Assembly (NCBI GenBank): GCA_028714875.1
Contig: JAQTLN010000009.1
Span: forward strand, 1-64,000
Reading direction: 5' to 3'
DNA from: Gallionellaceae bacterium
GTDB lineage: Bacteria; Pseudomonadota; Gammaproteobacteria; Burkholderiales; Thiobacillaceae
DNA length: 64,000 bases
Made by a program: the position numbers and the translations under genes
Part shown: positions 20,242 to 29,455 of the stretch, in pieces
Numbering within the stretch: the first letter of the stretch is position 1
How the letters are laid out: each line of letters opens with the position of its first letter
Notes under the pieces: generated by a model
What the model was told of the DNA's origin: nothing
The model's database searches: none
What the model saw: the letters and a program-made list of their open reading frames with translations, nothing else

Positions 20242-23200
20242 CACGAGCCACTCCACCGATCCATCGGCGAATACCAGCGCGGCGCGCACCGGCCGACCCG
20301 GGTAAAGCTGGCGGGCGGCCGCGCGGTAACCCTCGATCTGTTCAAGATAGGGCAGGGCGCGGCGGCTGAGGTCGGCTTCGTCGAGGCCGCCGGTCTTGTA
20401 ATCCAGCACCCAGATTTCCTCGCTGAACTCCACCAGACGATCGATACGGAAGGTGCCGCCGTCACCGTCCAGGAATTCCAGTTCGTTGTGGGCGCGGCGG
20501 TAGCGAGCCGGGTCGAAGGCGGGGGCGAGTTCCGCGATGGCGAGGATGCGGCGGGCGGCGGCGATGACGCGATCACTGGCTTCCGGCCCCAGGCCGTAGG
20601 TTGCGGTGAGCTTGCGAACCGCATCATTCATCTCCACGCCTTCGGTGATCCATTCCAGGCAGACATGCACGGCGCTGCCGAAAGCGGCCTCCGGGCCGGA
20701 GGGCGGGCGGAGTTGGCCGATGGGGGGAATTTCTCCCCTCCCCCCCTGGGGGAGGGGCTGGGGGAGAGGGAACGACGGTTGATTTGACGTTTGCGCTTGA
20801 TCGAGCGCCGCTCCCTCTCCCCGGCCCTCTGATGAAGCCCCTACCCTCCGGTATCCCGGAGGGGGAGGGAGCAAGGCCATCTCTGGCAACCCCGCCATCT
20901 CCGCCTGTTCCAGCGCCGTTTTCAGCAAACCCAGCCAGTGCGCCGGCGCCTTGCCCGGTTCTTGCAAACCAGTGACGAACAATGCCTGGCGCGCGCGCGT
21001 CATGGCCACGTAGAGCAGATTCAGGTGTTCGCGCGCGGCCTGTTTGGCTTCCCGCGCGAACAGATCATCGCGGCCGCCGCCACGCCAGGCTTTGGGGCCG
21101 TGGATGGAGAAATGCGCCGGGCGCTCCTGGCCCGGCGGCCAGTCCATGATCACGCCGCTGTGTTCGTCGCGGCCCTCTCCTTCATCTGCCTTGATCAGGA
21201 AGACGACCGGCGCTTCCAAGCCTTTGGCGGCGTGGATGGTAAGCATGCGCACGGCGTCGCCGTCGCTGGCGGGGGGCTCGTCCGGCGCGTCCTGCCCGGC
21301 CTTGTCACGCAGTTGTTTCAGTTCGTCGAGAAAACGCGGCAGGCTGGGGAAGCGGCCGCCGGAAAGTCCCAGGGAAAGGCCGAGCAGGCCTTCCAGATTG
21401 GCCAGTACCCCGGCGCGCAGGTGCGCCGCCACGGCGGCGCCATAGCGTTCAATGACTTCACCTTCATGAAAGACGCGATCGAGCAGGTCATGCACCGGCA
21501 GATGCCCGGCGGCGCCACGCCAGGTATCCAGCAGGCGCGCGGCGCGAGTGACGTGGGGCGGAGCGTCGGCTTGCGCCGCCCAGTCATGCAGGCGCCGCCA
21601 CCAGTGCTTGGCCCCCTCTCCCCCCGGGAGAGGGAAAGCCGCTGGATCAGGCGGTAACGCTGGGTCCGTTGTAGCGCCCTCTCCCCCGGCGGGGGATGAG
21701 GGGGGTATCGCCAGATGTTTCAGGTCATCGTCGGAAAACCCGAATACCGGGCACTTCAGCGTCTGCGCCAGGGCGAGATCGTCGAGCGGAGAACTGAGGA
21801 CGCCGAGCAGAGCCATCAGGTCCATCGCTTCCAGGCTGGCGAGCAGGCCGCCGCGGCGGTCGCCAATGAAGGGGATGCCCGCCGTCTTGAATGCGGCCTC
21901 GAACACGTCGAGATCGCGCCGCTTGCCGTAGAGCAGGGTGATGTCGCCATACGTCGCGGGGCCGCCATCGGCCAATACCAGATGGCCGACGATTTCGCTG
22001 ATGCGTCGCGCCACCCAGGCGGCTTCCTGTTCCCGTTTGTGCGGCGCGCGCGTGGGCGCCTGGGTCAGTGGATTACGGAAGGCGATGGGGGCTTCGGTAC
22101 TGTCGCCGTCGGCCGCCGCGAGGCGCAGTTCGCAATGGCCGGGCAGGGCGGTCTGGTGCGCGCCGTGCGTGGTGAACAGGGGGTAATCGGCGCGCCCGCT
22201 GAATACCGCGTTGACCCAGGCCACCACGCGCGGCGCGCAGCGGCGGGTTTCGTTGAGGGGAAAGTGGCGCGCCTGGAAATTCGCCTCCAGCCAGTCGGCG
22301 GCCACCGCGAACAGGCGCGGTTCGGCGCGGCGGAAACGATAGATGGATTGCTTCGGGTCGCCCACCAGGAACACGGTGGGGCGCGCTCCATCAGCGCCAT
22401 ACGCGGTCAGCCAGGCTTGCAGAATGCGCCATTGCAGGGGGTTGCTGTCCTGGAACTCGTCCAACAGCAAGTGTTTCCAGCGCGCGTCCAGACGGGACAG
22501 GATGGCGCCGGCGGCTTCATCGTCGTCGAGCAGGCGCGCGGCTTCCAGTTCACCGTCGCTGAAATCGAGCCCGCCGCGTTCGTTCTTCAGGCGCTGGTAG
22601 GTGTCCAGATAGGCCTGGCCGACAGTCAGAACCAGACGGTTGAGACGCAGGGCGCGTTGCTCGGCCAGGCGGTCGAGGGTTTGCAGTATTTGCTCGGCCA
22701 GGTGGTGATGCAGTTCCACATAAATCGAAGCGTCGCCGCCGAGGCGTTTGCCGAGGGCGTCGCTCAGCTTGCAGGCGCGCACGGTGCCGGCCTGGGTGAG
22801 CAGGATCGGCGCGATTTCGACCAGCGATGCCGCCCGGGCCAGTTGTTCCGCGCGCTCGACATCCGTCTTCAAACCCATGGCGCCGTTGCGCGCCAGCAAT
22901 TGTTGGTACTCGGCCAGATCGCCGCCAAAGCGCGTATCCGCCAGCAAGGTTGCGGCCACGTCTTCCGCTTCGCTTACCCCCAGCCGTGCTTCCAGCGCCG
23001 CGCGGGCCGCCGCCACCGGGTCATCGTGGCCCTGGCCCGCGGCCCACCATTCGGCGCGGCGGGCCAGCAGGGCATTGAGCAGGCCGCGCAGGCTGGACAG
23101 GGAGAACTCCGACGCCAGTTCGCGAAAGGCGGCCTCCTCCGGGCCGCCGCGCTTGCGGCCCAGGGTTTCCGCCAGAGCGAACCAGGCTTCCTCGCGCAGC

Positions 23201-23634
23201 AGGGCGGCGTCTTCCAGTACCTCGCCGGGCAGTCGTAGCGGCAGTGGCGCGCGCGCGATGAGGTGGAAGAACCAGCCGTGGAAGGTGGTGATCATCGGCG
23301 GCGAGGCCAGCACTTTTTCCAGTAGGCCGCGCGCGGCGGGCAGGGCGGCTAGCGCCGCCGCGCCGGAGAGGCCGCGCTGCTCCAGGAAGTCGAGTGCCTC
23401 GGCGTCGGGCAGCAGGGCCAGATCGGCCAGCCAGGTATCCAGACGCGCCTGCATTTCCGCCGCCGCCTTGCGCGTGAAGGTGATCGCCAGCAGTTCCGCC
23501 GGAGCGGCGCCCGCCAGCAACAGGCGCAGCATGCGCGACACCAGCAGCCAGGTCTTGCCACTCCCCGCGCAGGCCTCGACGACGGCGCAATGCTTGGGTT
23601 CGAGGGCGGGGAGGAGGGGGTTGGCGGCGGTCAT
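20239..23634 (-). CDS. UvrD-family helicase-nuclease, AddA/RecB-like
   Basis: A superfamily 1A helicase with a C-terminal RecB-type nuclease, expected to process double-strand DNA ends. I start at ATG 23634 (MTAANPLLPALE), giving 1131 residues. Walker A is ACAGSGKTWLL (about residue 18-28). Further helicase motifs are ITFTRKAAAEMQ, DEFQDSNPLQW, VGDPKQSIYRFRRAEP, RRCAPRVVAWVN and NLLYVAMTRARQALF. The PD-(D/E)XK nuclease appears as FRIDRLV then EIWVLDYKTG. Two in-frame repeat insertions add about 33 and 51 residues (about 642-675 and 921-971), rich in Pro, Gly and Glu. AddA normally works with AddB (or RecB with RecC and RecD); no partner is encoded in this window. Its TAG stop lies in a palindrome shared with trkH copy 2. 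Confidence 0.88.
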   Translation of the reverse strand: MTAANPLLPALEPKHCAVVEACAGSGKTWLLVSRMLRLLLAGAAPAELLAITFTRKAAAEMQARLDTWLADLALLPDAEALDFLEQRGLSGAAALAALPAARGLLEKVLASPPMITTFHGWFFHLIARAPLPLRLPGEVLEDAALLREEAWFALAETLGRKRGGPEEAAFRELASEFSLSSLRGLLNALLARRAEWWAAGQGHDDPVAAARAALEARLGVSEAEDVAATLLADTRFGGDLAEYQQLLARNGAMGLKTDVERAEQLARAASLVEIAPILLTQAGTVRACKLSDALGKRLGGDASIYVELHHHLAEQILQTLDRLAEQRALRLNRLVLTVGQAYLDTYQRLKNERGGLDFSDGELEAARLLDDDEAAGAILSRLDARWKHLLLDEFQDSNPLQWRILQAWLTAYGADGARPTVFLVGDPKQSIYRFRRAEPRLFAVAADWLEANFQARHFPLNETRRCAPRVVAWVNAVFSGRADYPLFTTHGAHQTALPGHCELRLAAADGDSTEAPIAFRNPLTQAPTRAPHKREQEAAWVARRISEIVGHLVLADGGPATYGDITLLYGKRRDLDVFEAAFKTAGIPFIGDRRGGLLASLEAMDLMALLGVLSSPLDDLALAQTLKCPVFGFSDDDLKHLAIPPSSPAGGEGATTDPALPPDPAAFPLPGGEGAKHWWRRLHDWAAQADAPPHVTRAARLLDTWRGAAGHLPVHDLLDRVFHEGEVIERYGAAVAAHLRAGVLANLEGLLGLSLGLSGGRFPSLPRFLDELKQLRDKAGQDAPDEPPASDGDAVRMLTIHAAKGLEAPVVFLIKADEGEGRDEHSGVIMDWPPGQERPAHFSIHGPKAWRGGGRDDLFAREAKQAAREHLNLLYVAMTRARQALFVTGLQEPGKAPAHWLGLLKTALEQAEMAGLPEMALLPPPPGYRRVGASSEGRGEGAALDQAQTSNQPSFPLPQPLPQGGRGEIPPIGQLRPPSGPEAAFGSAVHVCLEWITEGVEMNDAVRKLTATYGLGPEASDRVIAAARRILAIAELAPAFDPARYRRAHNELEFLDGDGGTFRIDRLVEFSEEIWVLDYKTGGLDEADLSRRALPYLEQIEGYRAAARQLYPGRPVRAALVFADGSVEWLV
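20721..20872. repeat. Palindromic repeat cluster inside the AddA-like gene (site 2)
   Basis: This stretch holds the G/C-tract palindrome CCCCCCTGGGGGAGGGGCTG with its flanks, and from about 20826 the unit CTCTGATGAAGCCCCTACCC, also found at 15833-15852 in the ntrX-trkA palindrome, followed by CTCCGG...CCGGAG. It is read through in frame on the reverse strand, giving peptide pieces such as GYRRVGASSE and PLPQPLPQGGRGE. Confidence 0.8.
21610..21709. repeat. Palindromic repeat cluster inside the AddA-like gene (site 1)
   Basis: CCCCTCTCCCCCCGGGAGAG (about 21613-21632) and CCCTCTCCCCCGGCGGGGGA (about 21677-21696) flank a short unrelated stretch. Both resemble the unit at 61743-61764 upstream of the phosphomannomutase gene. 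They are translated in frame as PPSSPAGGEGA and FPLPGGEGA, between conserved helicase segments. Confidence 0.75.
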
Positions 23635-23737
23635 TGGGCGATTGTAAGGGGGCCGCGAGGGGGTTGCGTTGTGGCACGGCTTCGCCTCACGCCTCACGCC
23701 AATGGCACAATGGCGCTTTGCTTGCGCGAGGGTTGCC

Positions 23738-24046
23738 ATGAAAGGCCCGAAAACTTACGACGAATACGTGGATCTGGTGCATCAGGCGGTCTACGAAGTG
23801 GACGAAATGCGCGCCGGTCTCGACTACGACCCGGAGAACGCGGAGCGCTGGGGCACCATGCTGGACCATCTTGATGGTGTGCTGCGCAAACTGTACGACG
23901 ACATGATTTCCGACAAATACGAATTTCCCACAGGGAAGGATTTGCCCTACATGCAGTTCCTCAATCGCTGGGGGCGCGAGATTCCCTTCAAGCAGTTGTT
24001 GCTGGTGGTGAACCAGGCCCACAAGAACGGGTTGTCGCGTGACTAA
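23738..24046 (+). CDS. Conserved small hypothetical protein
   Basis: A 102-residue soluble, acidic protein beginning MKGPKTYDEYVDLVHQAVYE. It contains no signal peptide or membrane segment and looks mostly helical, with a C-terminal PFKQLLLVVNQAHKNGL. I recognise no domain. ATG 23738 is chosen because the sequence upstream loses protein character. It overlaps the following PP0621-type gene by 8 bases and so is probably co-expressed with it and perhaps with pilS-pilR. Coding is supported by the overlap arrangement and by balanced amino-acid composition. Confidence 0.7.
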   Translation: MKGPKTYDEYVDLVHQAVYEVDEMRAGLDYDPENAERWGTMLDHLDGVLRKLYDDMISDKYEFPTGKDLPYMQFLNRWGREIPFKQLLLVVNQAHKNGLSRD

Positions 24047-24254
24047 AATCCTGTTGATCGTCGCCTTCACCATCGCCATCGTGCTCTGGTTCAAGCTCCA
24101 GGCCGGCAAGCGCGATGAGTTGCCGCGCAAGGAAAAAACCTCGGAGGACATGGTGCGCTGCCAGGTGTGTCAGGTGAATCTGCCGCGTTCCGAGGCGCTG
24201 CTGAGCCAGGGCAAGTTCTATTGTTGCGATGAACATCGCCGCCGCGCCGGCTGA
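24039..24254 (+). CDS. PP0621-family small membrane-anchored protein
   Basis: A 71-residue protein with an N-terminal membrane anchor (ILLIVAFTIAIVLWF) and a cytoplasmic tail carrying CQVC then CCDEH, a likely zinc-binding cluster with four Cys and a His. This layout and its position just before a pilS-like kinase are those of the PP0621 family, whose function is not established to my knowledge. It overlaps the gene before it and is followed after about 50 bases by pilS. Confidence 0.8.
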   Translation: MTKILLIVAFTIAIVLWFKLQAGKRDELPRKEKTSEDMVRCQVCQVNLPRSEALLSQGKFYCCDEHRRRAG

Positions 24255-24307
24255 GCGCGGCACCCGTGGCGCCTGACACCGCCACGGGTGCCGGGCGTCC
24301 CCTCACC

Positions 24308-25957
24308 ATGCCGTTCTCGGCAACACCTCCCGCGCCGAGTTCCCCGGACGAGGCGGGCGCCTGGTCTCGACTGCGCGGCGCCAGCTTGAAGGCCTCCGAG
24401 GTGCCGGATGCGTTCTGGCGCTCGCTCGGCCACCTCAACAGTTTTCGCGTCTTTCTGGCGATCACGCTGGGCATCGCCGGGATGCTGGCGGATCAGACCT
24501 TTCATCGCTTCGAATATCCCAGGCTGTTCCAGGCGACCTGCGCGGTTTACCTGCTGGTCGCTTTGCTGTTTCGCAGCCCGCTGATGGCTCGGCGGGAGCG
24601 GTTTGAACGCCAGGTCGGTCGCCAGGCGCTGGTCGACATCGTCTGTATCACCCTGTTGATGCAGCTTTCCGGCGGCAACTCCAGCGGCGTCGGCCTCTTG
24701 TTGATCGTCACCCTGGCCGCCGCCGGCATGCTTTCGGAAACCCGCATGGTGTTGTTCTGGTCGGCGACCGCCACCCTCGCCGTGCTGGGTGAACAGATCG
24801 TGCAGGTGGTGGCGTTCGATGGCAGCGCCGGCGGTTTTGCCCGGGCCGGGTTTCTCTCGCTCGGCCTGTTCGCCTCGGCGCTGCTTTCCCATGCGCTGGC
24901 CAAGGGCACCCTGTCCGCGTCGCGAGTAGCGGCGGAAAAGAGCCGCCAGGCGGAGAGCATGGAACGCATCAATGAGCGGGTGATTCAGGAATTGCCCTAT
25001 GCGGTGATGGTGGTGAACGGCAATGGCGAGGTGGTGCAACACAACGCGCGCGCCGCGGAACTGCTCGGAGTGCATTTCTTCACCCATTGCGGCATCGGGC
25101 ATTGTTCGCCGCGTCTGGCGGAAATGTGGCTGCGCTGGTGTGCCGGCGAGACGCTGCCGCCGCATCCGTTTCAGGTCGGCCGCGAAGGGCGGCGCCTGCG
25201 CGCGCGTTTCATCGAACTGGAATCGACTCATCGAGAAGGCGCGGTGGTGGTGCTGGAGGACATGACCGAACTGGAGGCGCAGGCGCAGCGCATGAAGCTG
25301 GCCTCCCTGGGACTGCTCACCGCCAACCTGGCGCATGAGATCCGCAACCCGCTGTCGGCCATACGCCATGCCGCCGGCCTGCTCAGGGAGGACGCCGAAG
25401 AAGCCGACAGCGCCACGGCGACGAAGCTCACCGGCATCATCGATAGCAACGCCGAACGCCTGAATTGGCTGGTGGAGGACGTGCTGTCCCTCAGCCGGCG
25501 TGATCGGATGACCCGTGAAGCGCTGCCCCTGGCCCATTATCTGAACGCCTTTATCGAGCAGATCGCGCAGCGGGAAGGGATCGCGCCGGATCTCGTGGTG
25601 GTTCAGGTGGCCGGTGATCCCGCCGTCTGTTTCGATGTCGCGCATCTGGAGCAGATATTCTGGAACCTGTTTCGTAACGCCCAGCGCTATTGCCTGAAGC
25701 GGCCCGGCAGCATTCGCATCCGGGCGGTGGCGGGCGCGGCACGGGTGGATGTGGATGTGGCCAACGATGGGCCGAGCATTCCGGAAACCTTGCAATCGCG
25801 CCTGTTCGAACCGTTCTACACCACGGACAAGGCCGGGACCGGGCTGGGGCTGTACATCGCGCGCGAACTGGCCGAGGCCAACGGCGCCAGCCTGCACTAT
25901 GTGGATATTCCGGATGGCGCCATGTTCCGCTTGTCCTGCCAGGTGGCGCCGTGTTGA
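24308..25957 (+). CDS. pilS: PilS-type sensor histidine kinase
   Basis: The kinase partner of PilR, which in relatives controls type IV pilin transcription. From ATG 24308 it has 549 residues (GTG at 24266 would add 14; neither has a good Shine-Dalgarno). Six hydrophobic segments lie between about residues 45 and 200, as in PilS. A PAS domain follows (YAVMVVNGNGEVVQHN), then HisKA with the phospho-acceptor in LAHEIRNPLSAIRHA and HATPase_c with VANDGPSIPE and GTGLGLYIARELAE. pilR follows after 16 bases. No pilin gene is in the window. Confidence 0.9.
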   Translation: MPFSATPPAPSSPDEAGAWSRLRGASLKASEVPDAFWRSLGHLNSFRVFLAITLGIAGMLADQTFHRFEYPRLFQATCAVYLLVALLFRSPLMARRERFERQVGRQALVDIVCITLLMQLSGGNSSGVGLLLIVTLAAAGMLSETRMVLFWSATATLAVLGEQIVQVVAFDGSAGGFARAGFLSLGLFASALLSHALAKGTLSASRVAAEKSRQAESMERINERVIQELPYAVMVVNGNGEVVQHNARAAELLGVHFFTHCGIGHCSPRLAEMWLRWCAGETLPPHPFQVGREGRRLRARFIELESTHREGAVVVLEDMTELEAQAQRMKLASLGLLTANLAHEIRNPLSAIRHAAGLLREDAEEADSATATKLTGIIDSNAERLNWLVEDVLSLSRRDRMTREALPLAHYLNAFIEQIAQREGIAPDLVVVQVAGDPAVCFDVAHLEQIFWNLFRNAQRYCLKRPGSIRIRAVAGAARVDVDVANDGPSIPETLQSRLFEPFYTTDKAGTGLGLYIARELAEANGASLHYVDIPDGAMFRLSCQVAPC

Positions 25958-25973
25958 TCAGGAGCGGTTTGCC

Positions 25974-27311
25974 ATGCCCAATAAATTGAAACGCCCCCGT
26001 GTCCTGCTGGTGGATGACGAATCCGATCTGCTCGATCTGCTCGAACTGGATCTCGGGCGCATGGGGCTGGACACCGCGCGCGCCGCCACGGTGGCCGAAG
26101 CCCTGTGGCAACTCGAAGCGGGTTCCTTCGATCTGTGTCTGACCGATATGCGTCTGCCCGATGGCGAAGGCATCGAGGTGGTGCGCCATATCAGCGAGCA
26201 CGCGCCCAACACGCCGGTCGCGGTCATCACGGCATTCGGTTCGTCGGAAAACGCCGTTGTGGCGCTCAAGGCGGGCGCTTATGACTATGTCGAGAAGCCG
26301 GTGACCTCGGAAAAGGTGCGCGGCCTGGTGCGTTCCGCGCTCAAGCTTGCCGAGCCGGTGAAACAGGCGGCTGGGCGCGAGGGCGGCCCGCGATTGATCG
26401 GCGAATCCACTCCCATGCGGCAGGTGCGCGCGCTGATCGACAAGGTGGCGCGCAGCCAGGCGCCGGTGTTTCTCAGCGGCGAAACCGGAACCGGCAAGGA
26501 AGTGGCCGCGCGCATGATCCACGCGCGCGGCAGTCGCGCCGAGGCGCCCTTCCTGGCGGTGAACTGCGGCGCCATTCCGGAAACGCTGATGGAAAGCGAG
26601 TTTTTCGGTTATCGCAAGGGGGCCTTCACCGGTGCCGACAGCGAACGCGACGGCTTTTTCCAGGCGGCCACCGGTGGCACCCTGTTCCTCGATGAGATCG
26701 CCGAATTGCCGTTGTCCATGCAGGTCAAGCTGTTGCGCGCCATCCAGGAAAAGCGCGTGCGCCGGGTCGGCGGGGTCGCGGAAGAACCGGTGGACGTGCG
26801 CCTGATCAGCGCCTCGCACCAGGACTTGCAGGCGGCGGTGAGCCAGGGGCGCTTCCGCCAGGATTTGTTCTATCGCCTGAATGTCATCGAAATCCACCTG
26901 CCCGCCCTGCGCGAGCGGCGCGAGGATGTCGCCGATCTGGCGCGCTACCTGCTGGGGCGTCTGTGTGAAGGGGGCGCGGTGCCCGTGCTGGCGCCAGCCG
27001 CGCTGACGGCCCTGGCTGATTACAACTACCCGGGCAACGTGCGCGAACTGGAAAACATCCTGGAGCGGGCGCTGGCCCTGTGCGAGGGCGGCCAGATCGG
27101 CCCGGACGACCTCAATCTGGTCCCCCAGATTACCGGCCCGGAGAGTCCGGCACGGGGATTGGCATTGCAGGATCATCTCGACGAGGTGGAGCGCCAGGCC
27201 ATCCTCGATACCCTGCAACGCACCGGCAACAACAAGACCGCCGCCGCTCGCCTTCTCGGCGTCACCTTTCGCTCATTGCGCTATCGGATGGAACGACTGG
27301 GATTGGAGTAG
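25974..27311 (+). CDS. pilR: PilR-type sigma-54-dependent response regulator
   Basis: An NtrC-family activator of 445 residues. The receiver begins at RVLLVDDESDLLDLL, with the phospho-Asp in LCLTDMRLPDGEG and Lys in VEKP. The AAA+ domain is intact: Walker A GETGTGKE, the sigma-54 contact loop GAFTGA in YRKGAFTGADSE, Walker B GTLFLDEIAELP, and the NYPGNVRELEN motif. A Fis-type HTH (NNKTAAARLLGVTFRSLRYR) ends it. ATG 25974 is preceded by AGGAGCGG. This contrasts with the disabled regulator at 14480. The TAG stop is the first triplet of a 30 bp-arm palindrome. Confidence 0.93.
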   Translation: MPNKLKRPRVLLVDDESDLLDLLELDLGRMGLDTARAATVAEALWQLEAGSFDLCLTDMRLPDGEGIEVVRHISEHAPNTPVAVITAFGSSENAVVALKAGAYDYVEKPVTSEKVRGLVRSALKLAEPVKQAAGREGGPRLIGESTPMRQVRALIDKVARSQAPVFLSGETGTGKEVAARMIHARGSRAEAPFLAVNCGAIPETLMESEFFGYRKGAFTGADSERDGFFQAATGGTLFLDEIAELPLSMQVKLLRAIQEKRVRRVGGVAEEPVDVRLISASHQDLQAAVSQGRFRQDLFYRLNVIEIHLPALRERREDVADLARYLLGRLCEGGAVPVLAPAALTALADYNYPGNVRELENILERALALCEGGQIGPDDLNLVPQITGPESPARGLALQDHLDEVERQAILDTLQRTGNNKTAAARLLGVTFRSLRYRMERLGLE

Positions 27312-27396
27312 GGCGGAACCGCGAAGCGGGTTCCGCCGGAAGGTGGGATGCCCCGCTTGGAACGTGCGGCGGAACCCGCTTCGCGGTTCCGCCCTA
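27309..27396. repeat. Palindrome carrying the stop codons of pilR and the chemoreceptor gene
   Basis: The left arm TAGGGCGGAACCGCGAAGCG... (27309-27338) and right arm (27367-27396) are perfect reverse complements over 30 bases around a 28-base loop. TAG at 27309 ends pilR, and CTA at 27394-27396 is the stop of the reverse-strand gene. A short relative is at 63774-63800. Confidence 0.95.
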
Positions 27397-28845
27397 CCCC
27401 CCATGCTTCTCCACCACCATCCTGTCGATCAACTCCATGACCTCGCGGCTGGCGTCCTCGGCTTCTGATATGGCGGCGAACATGGCCTGCTGCATGACCA
27501 GATCCTTTTCCCAGCCGCGGTCGAGGTAACTCAACATCTTGTGCGCGCTGTCATGGACGCGGGCGTGCGGGGTGGCCAGGGCGGCGTAGGCGCGGGTGGC
27601 GCCGAATTCCACGCGGCCCTCGGCCTCGTACCACTGTCCCAGGCGGCAGTGGTGATGATCCACCGCCACCGCCTCGGTGTAGCCGCGTTCGCCGCCGCTG
27701 TTCAGGGCCATGTAGGCGCGCTGTTTGTAGATGACGTGATCCACCTTCACCAGCGAGGCGAAGCTCTTGTCCTGGGCGTGGGCCGCGCGCGACTGAGTCT
27801 CCCGCGCCGAGTTGGCGAAGCCGCCGAAGCGCCCCTCCATCTCACCGATGACGTTGCGTGAAGACGCGGCCATGTCGCGCATGGCATGGGAGTCGTCCAG
27901 CATGTGCTGGGCTTCGGCGGTCAGGGTTTCCATGACCCGGCCGATGGATTCGGATGCCTTGCGGGTGTTTTCCGCCAACTTGCGCACTTCGTCGGCGACC
28001 ACCGCGAAACCGCGTCCCGCCTCACCGGCGCGCGCGGCTTCGATGGCGGCGTTGAGCGCCAATAGATTGGTCTGCTTGGCGATGGTGGTGATGAGTTGCA
28101 CGGCGTCGGTGATTTCGTGGCTGTGCTCGTTGAGCGCGACGATGGAATCCGCCGCCTGGTCGATGCGTCCGCTGATGTCGGAGAGTTTTTCCACCACCAG
28201 GCTCACCGCCCCACGGCTTTCCTCCGCTTCCGCCGTGGTGCGCGTGGCCAGGTCCACGACCTGGCGCATCTCGCTGGTGATGTTCTTCAGATCGCTCTGA
28301 TTGGAGGCGAGGTTGTTCAGCAGGTTGCTGGTGTTGAGCTGGTGCACCCTGGAAATGAGCTGATTGCGCATCTGCCCGCGCTGCTGATCGGACATGCCGT
28401 CGAGCAGCTGATTATGGCTTTCCAGGCCGCGCTTGAAGCCGCCGTGGAGGCCGGCCGGGAAGGCTTTGCGATGGAACTTGCCTTCGACATGCAGGGAGAA
28501 TGCCGTGGTTTCCTCGCGGAAATAGGTTTCCAGTTGATCCAGCATGTCGTTCATGTGCCAGCACAGGCGGCCGAGTTCGTCGCTGTCGCCGATGCCGCTG
28601 ATGCGCTGATCGAACCGGCCCTGGCTGACTTGGGTGGTGAGCTGGTCGAGCTTGGCGATGGGCGCCAGCCATTGTCGCGCCTTGACCTGGCCCCAGGCGG
28701 AAATGGCGAGGCCGAGCAGTAGAAACACCAGCATCAGCCATTCGAAGCCATGCAACACCCAGGCGCCGACGATGGTCGCCAGCACCAGCAAGGAGAAGCC
28801 CCAGAGCAGGGCCGTGAGCCTAGATTGCAAGGACCAGTTCGTCAT
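27394..28845 (-). CDS. Methyl-accepting chemotaxis protein with a C-terminal CZB domain
   Basis: A chemoreceptor of 483 residues with two closely spaced N-terminal TM segments (about 11-29 and 34-50) and almost no periplasmic part, so it senses from the cytoplasm or through a partner. A HAMP-like linker is followed by the signalling hairpin, with the tip [28 protein letters not shown]. The C-terminal CZB zinc domain has His in [23 protein letters not shown], and the pair in [15 protein letters not shown] proteins are known zinc or hypochlorite sensors. The upstream PAS gene overlaps by 26 bases, so the two proteins are probably made together and may form a split Aer-like receptor. Confidence 0.92.
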   Translation of the reverse strand: MTNWSLQSRLTALLWGFSLLVLATIVGAWVLHGFEWLMLVFLLLGLAISAWGQVKARQWLAPIAKLDQLTTQVSQGRFDQRISGIGDSDELGRLCWHMNDMLDQLETYFREETTAFSLHVEGKFHRKAFPAGLHGGFKRGLESHNQLLDGMSDQQRGQMRNQLISRVHQLNTSNLLNNLASNQSDLKNITSEMRQVVDLATRTTAEAEESRGAVSLVVEKLSDISGRIDQAADSIVALNEHSHEITDAVQLITTIAKQTNLLALNAAIEAARAGEAGRGFAVVADEVRKLAENTRKASESIGRVMETLTAEAQHMLDDSHAMRDMAASSRNVIGEMEGRFGGFANSARETQSRAAHAQDKSFASLVKVDHVIYKQRAYMALNSGGERGYTEAVAVDHHHCRLGQWYEAEGRVEFGATRAYAALATPHARVHDSAHKMLSYLDRGWEKDLVMQQAMFAAISEAEDASREVMELIDRMVVEKHGG

Positions 28846-29338
28846 AGCTCATGCCCTTTTCGGCCAGCAGATCGGTGAGGATTTTTGTCGAGGTGGCGAT
28901 GGCGTCGCGCGCGCCGGCACGCCTTTCCGCTTCCAGCATGGCGCGGTACAGGCCTTCCGCCGTCTTCATGCCGGCGGCCTTGGGTTTGCGGCGTACCGAG
29001 AAATAGCCGGTGATCTTGCCGTCGCGATCGAAGCTGGGCGTCACATTGGTGAATACCCAGTAGAAGCTGCCGTCCTTCGCCAGGTTTTTCACATAGGCAT
29101 TGCACTCGCGGCCGGCCTGGATGGTGTCCCAGAGCAGCTTGAACACCGCGCGCGGCATGTCGGGATGGCGAATAATGTTGTGCTGGCTACCCAGCAACTC
29201 CTGTTCCGAATAGCCGGAAAACTCGATGAAGATGCGGTTGCCGTAGGTGATGCGGCCTTTCAGGTCAGTCTTGGAGACGATGAAATCGTCTTCGCGCATC
29301 ACCCTTTCCACCGAGGTGGGCGTAATCGGATTTTTCAT
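28820..29338 (-). CDS. Aer-like PAS-domain sensor protein
   Basis: A 172-residue soluble protein consisting of one PAS domain and a short helical tail. The segment [16 protein letters not shown], then [11 protein letters not shown], then [15 protein letters not shown] is the FAD-type PAS found at the N-terminus of Aer aerotaxis receptors. There is no membrane segment or signalling domain of its own. Translation overlaps the downstream chemoreceptor, which suggests that it docks on that receptor's HAMP region. Redox sensing through FAD is inferred from family resemblance. Confidence 0.88.
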   Translation of the reverse strand: MKNPITPTSVERVMREDDFIVSKTDLKGRITYGNRIFIEFSGYSEQELLGSQHNIIRHPDMPRAVFKLLWDTIQAGRECNAYVKNLAKDGSFYWVFTNVTPSFDRDGKITGYFSVRRKPKAAGMKTAEGLYRAMLEAERRAGARDAIATSTKILTDLLAEKGMSYDELVLAI

Positions 29339-29455
29339 GCCGGCTCCATCCGCGGCGCGGAGAACTGGCGCCGCTCGTTATTGATGCCGCAATAACGGTA
29401 GCGGGCAGGAAAAGTTTAGGGATAGGCCCGGAATGTCTCTGGATTTCATCCGGGT

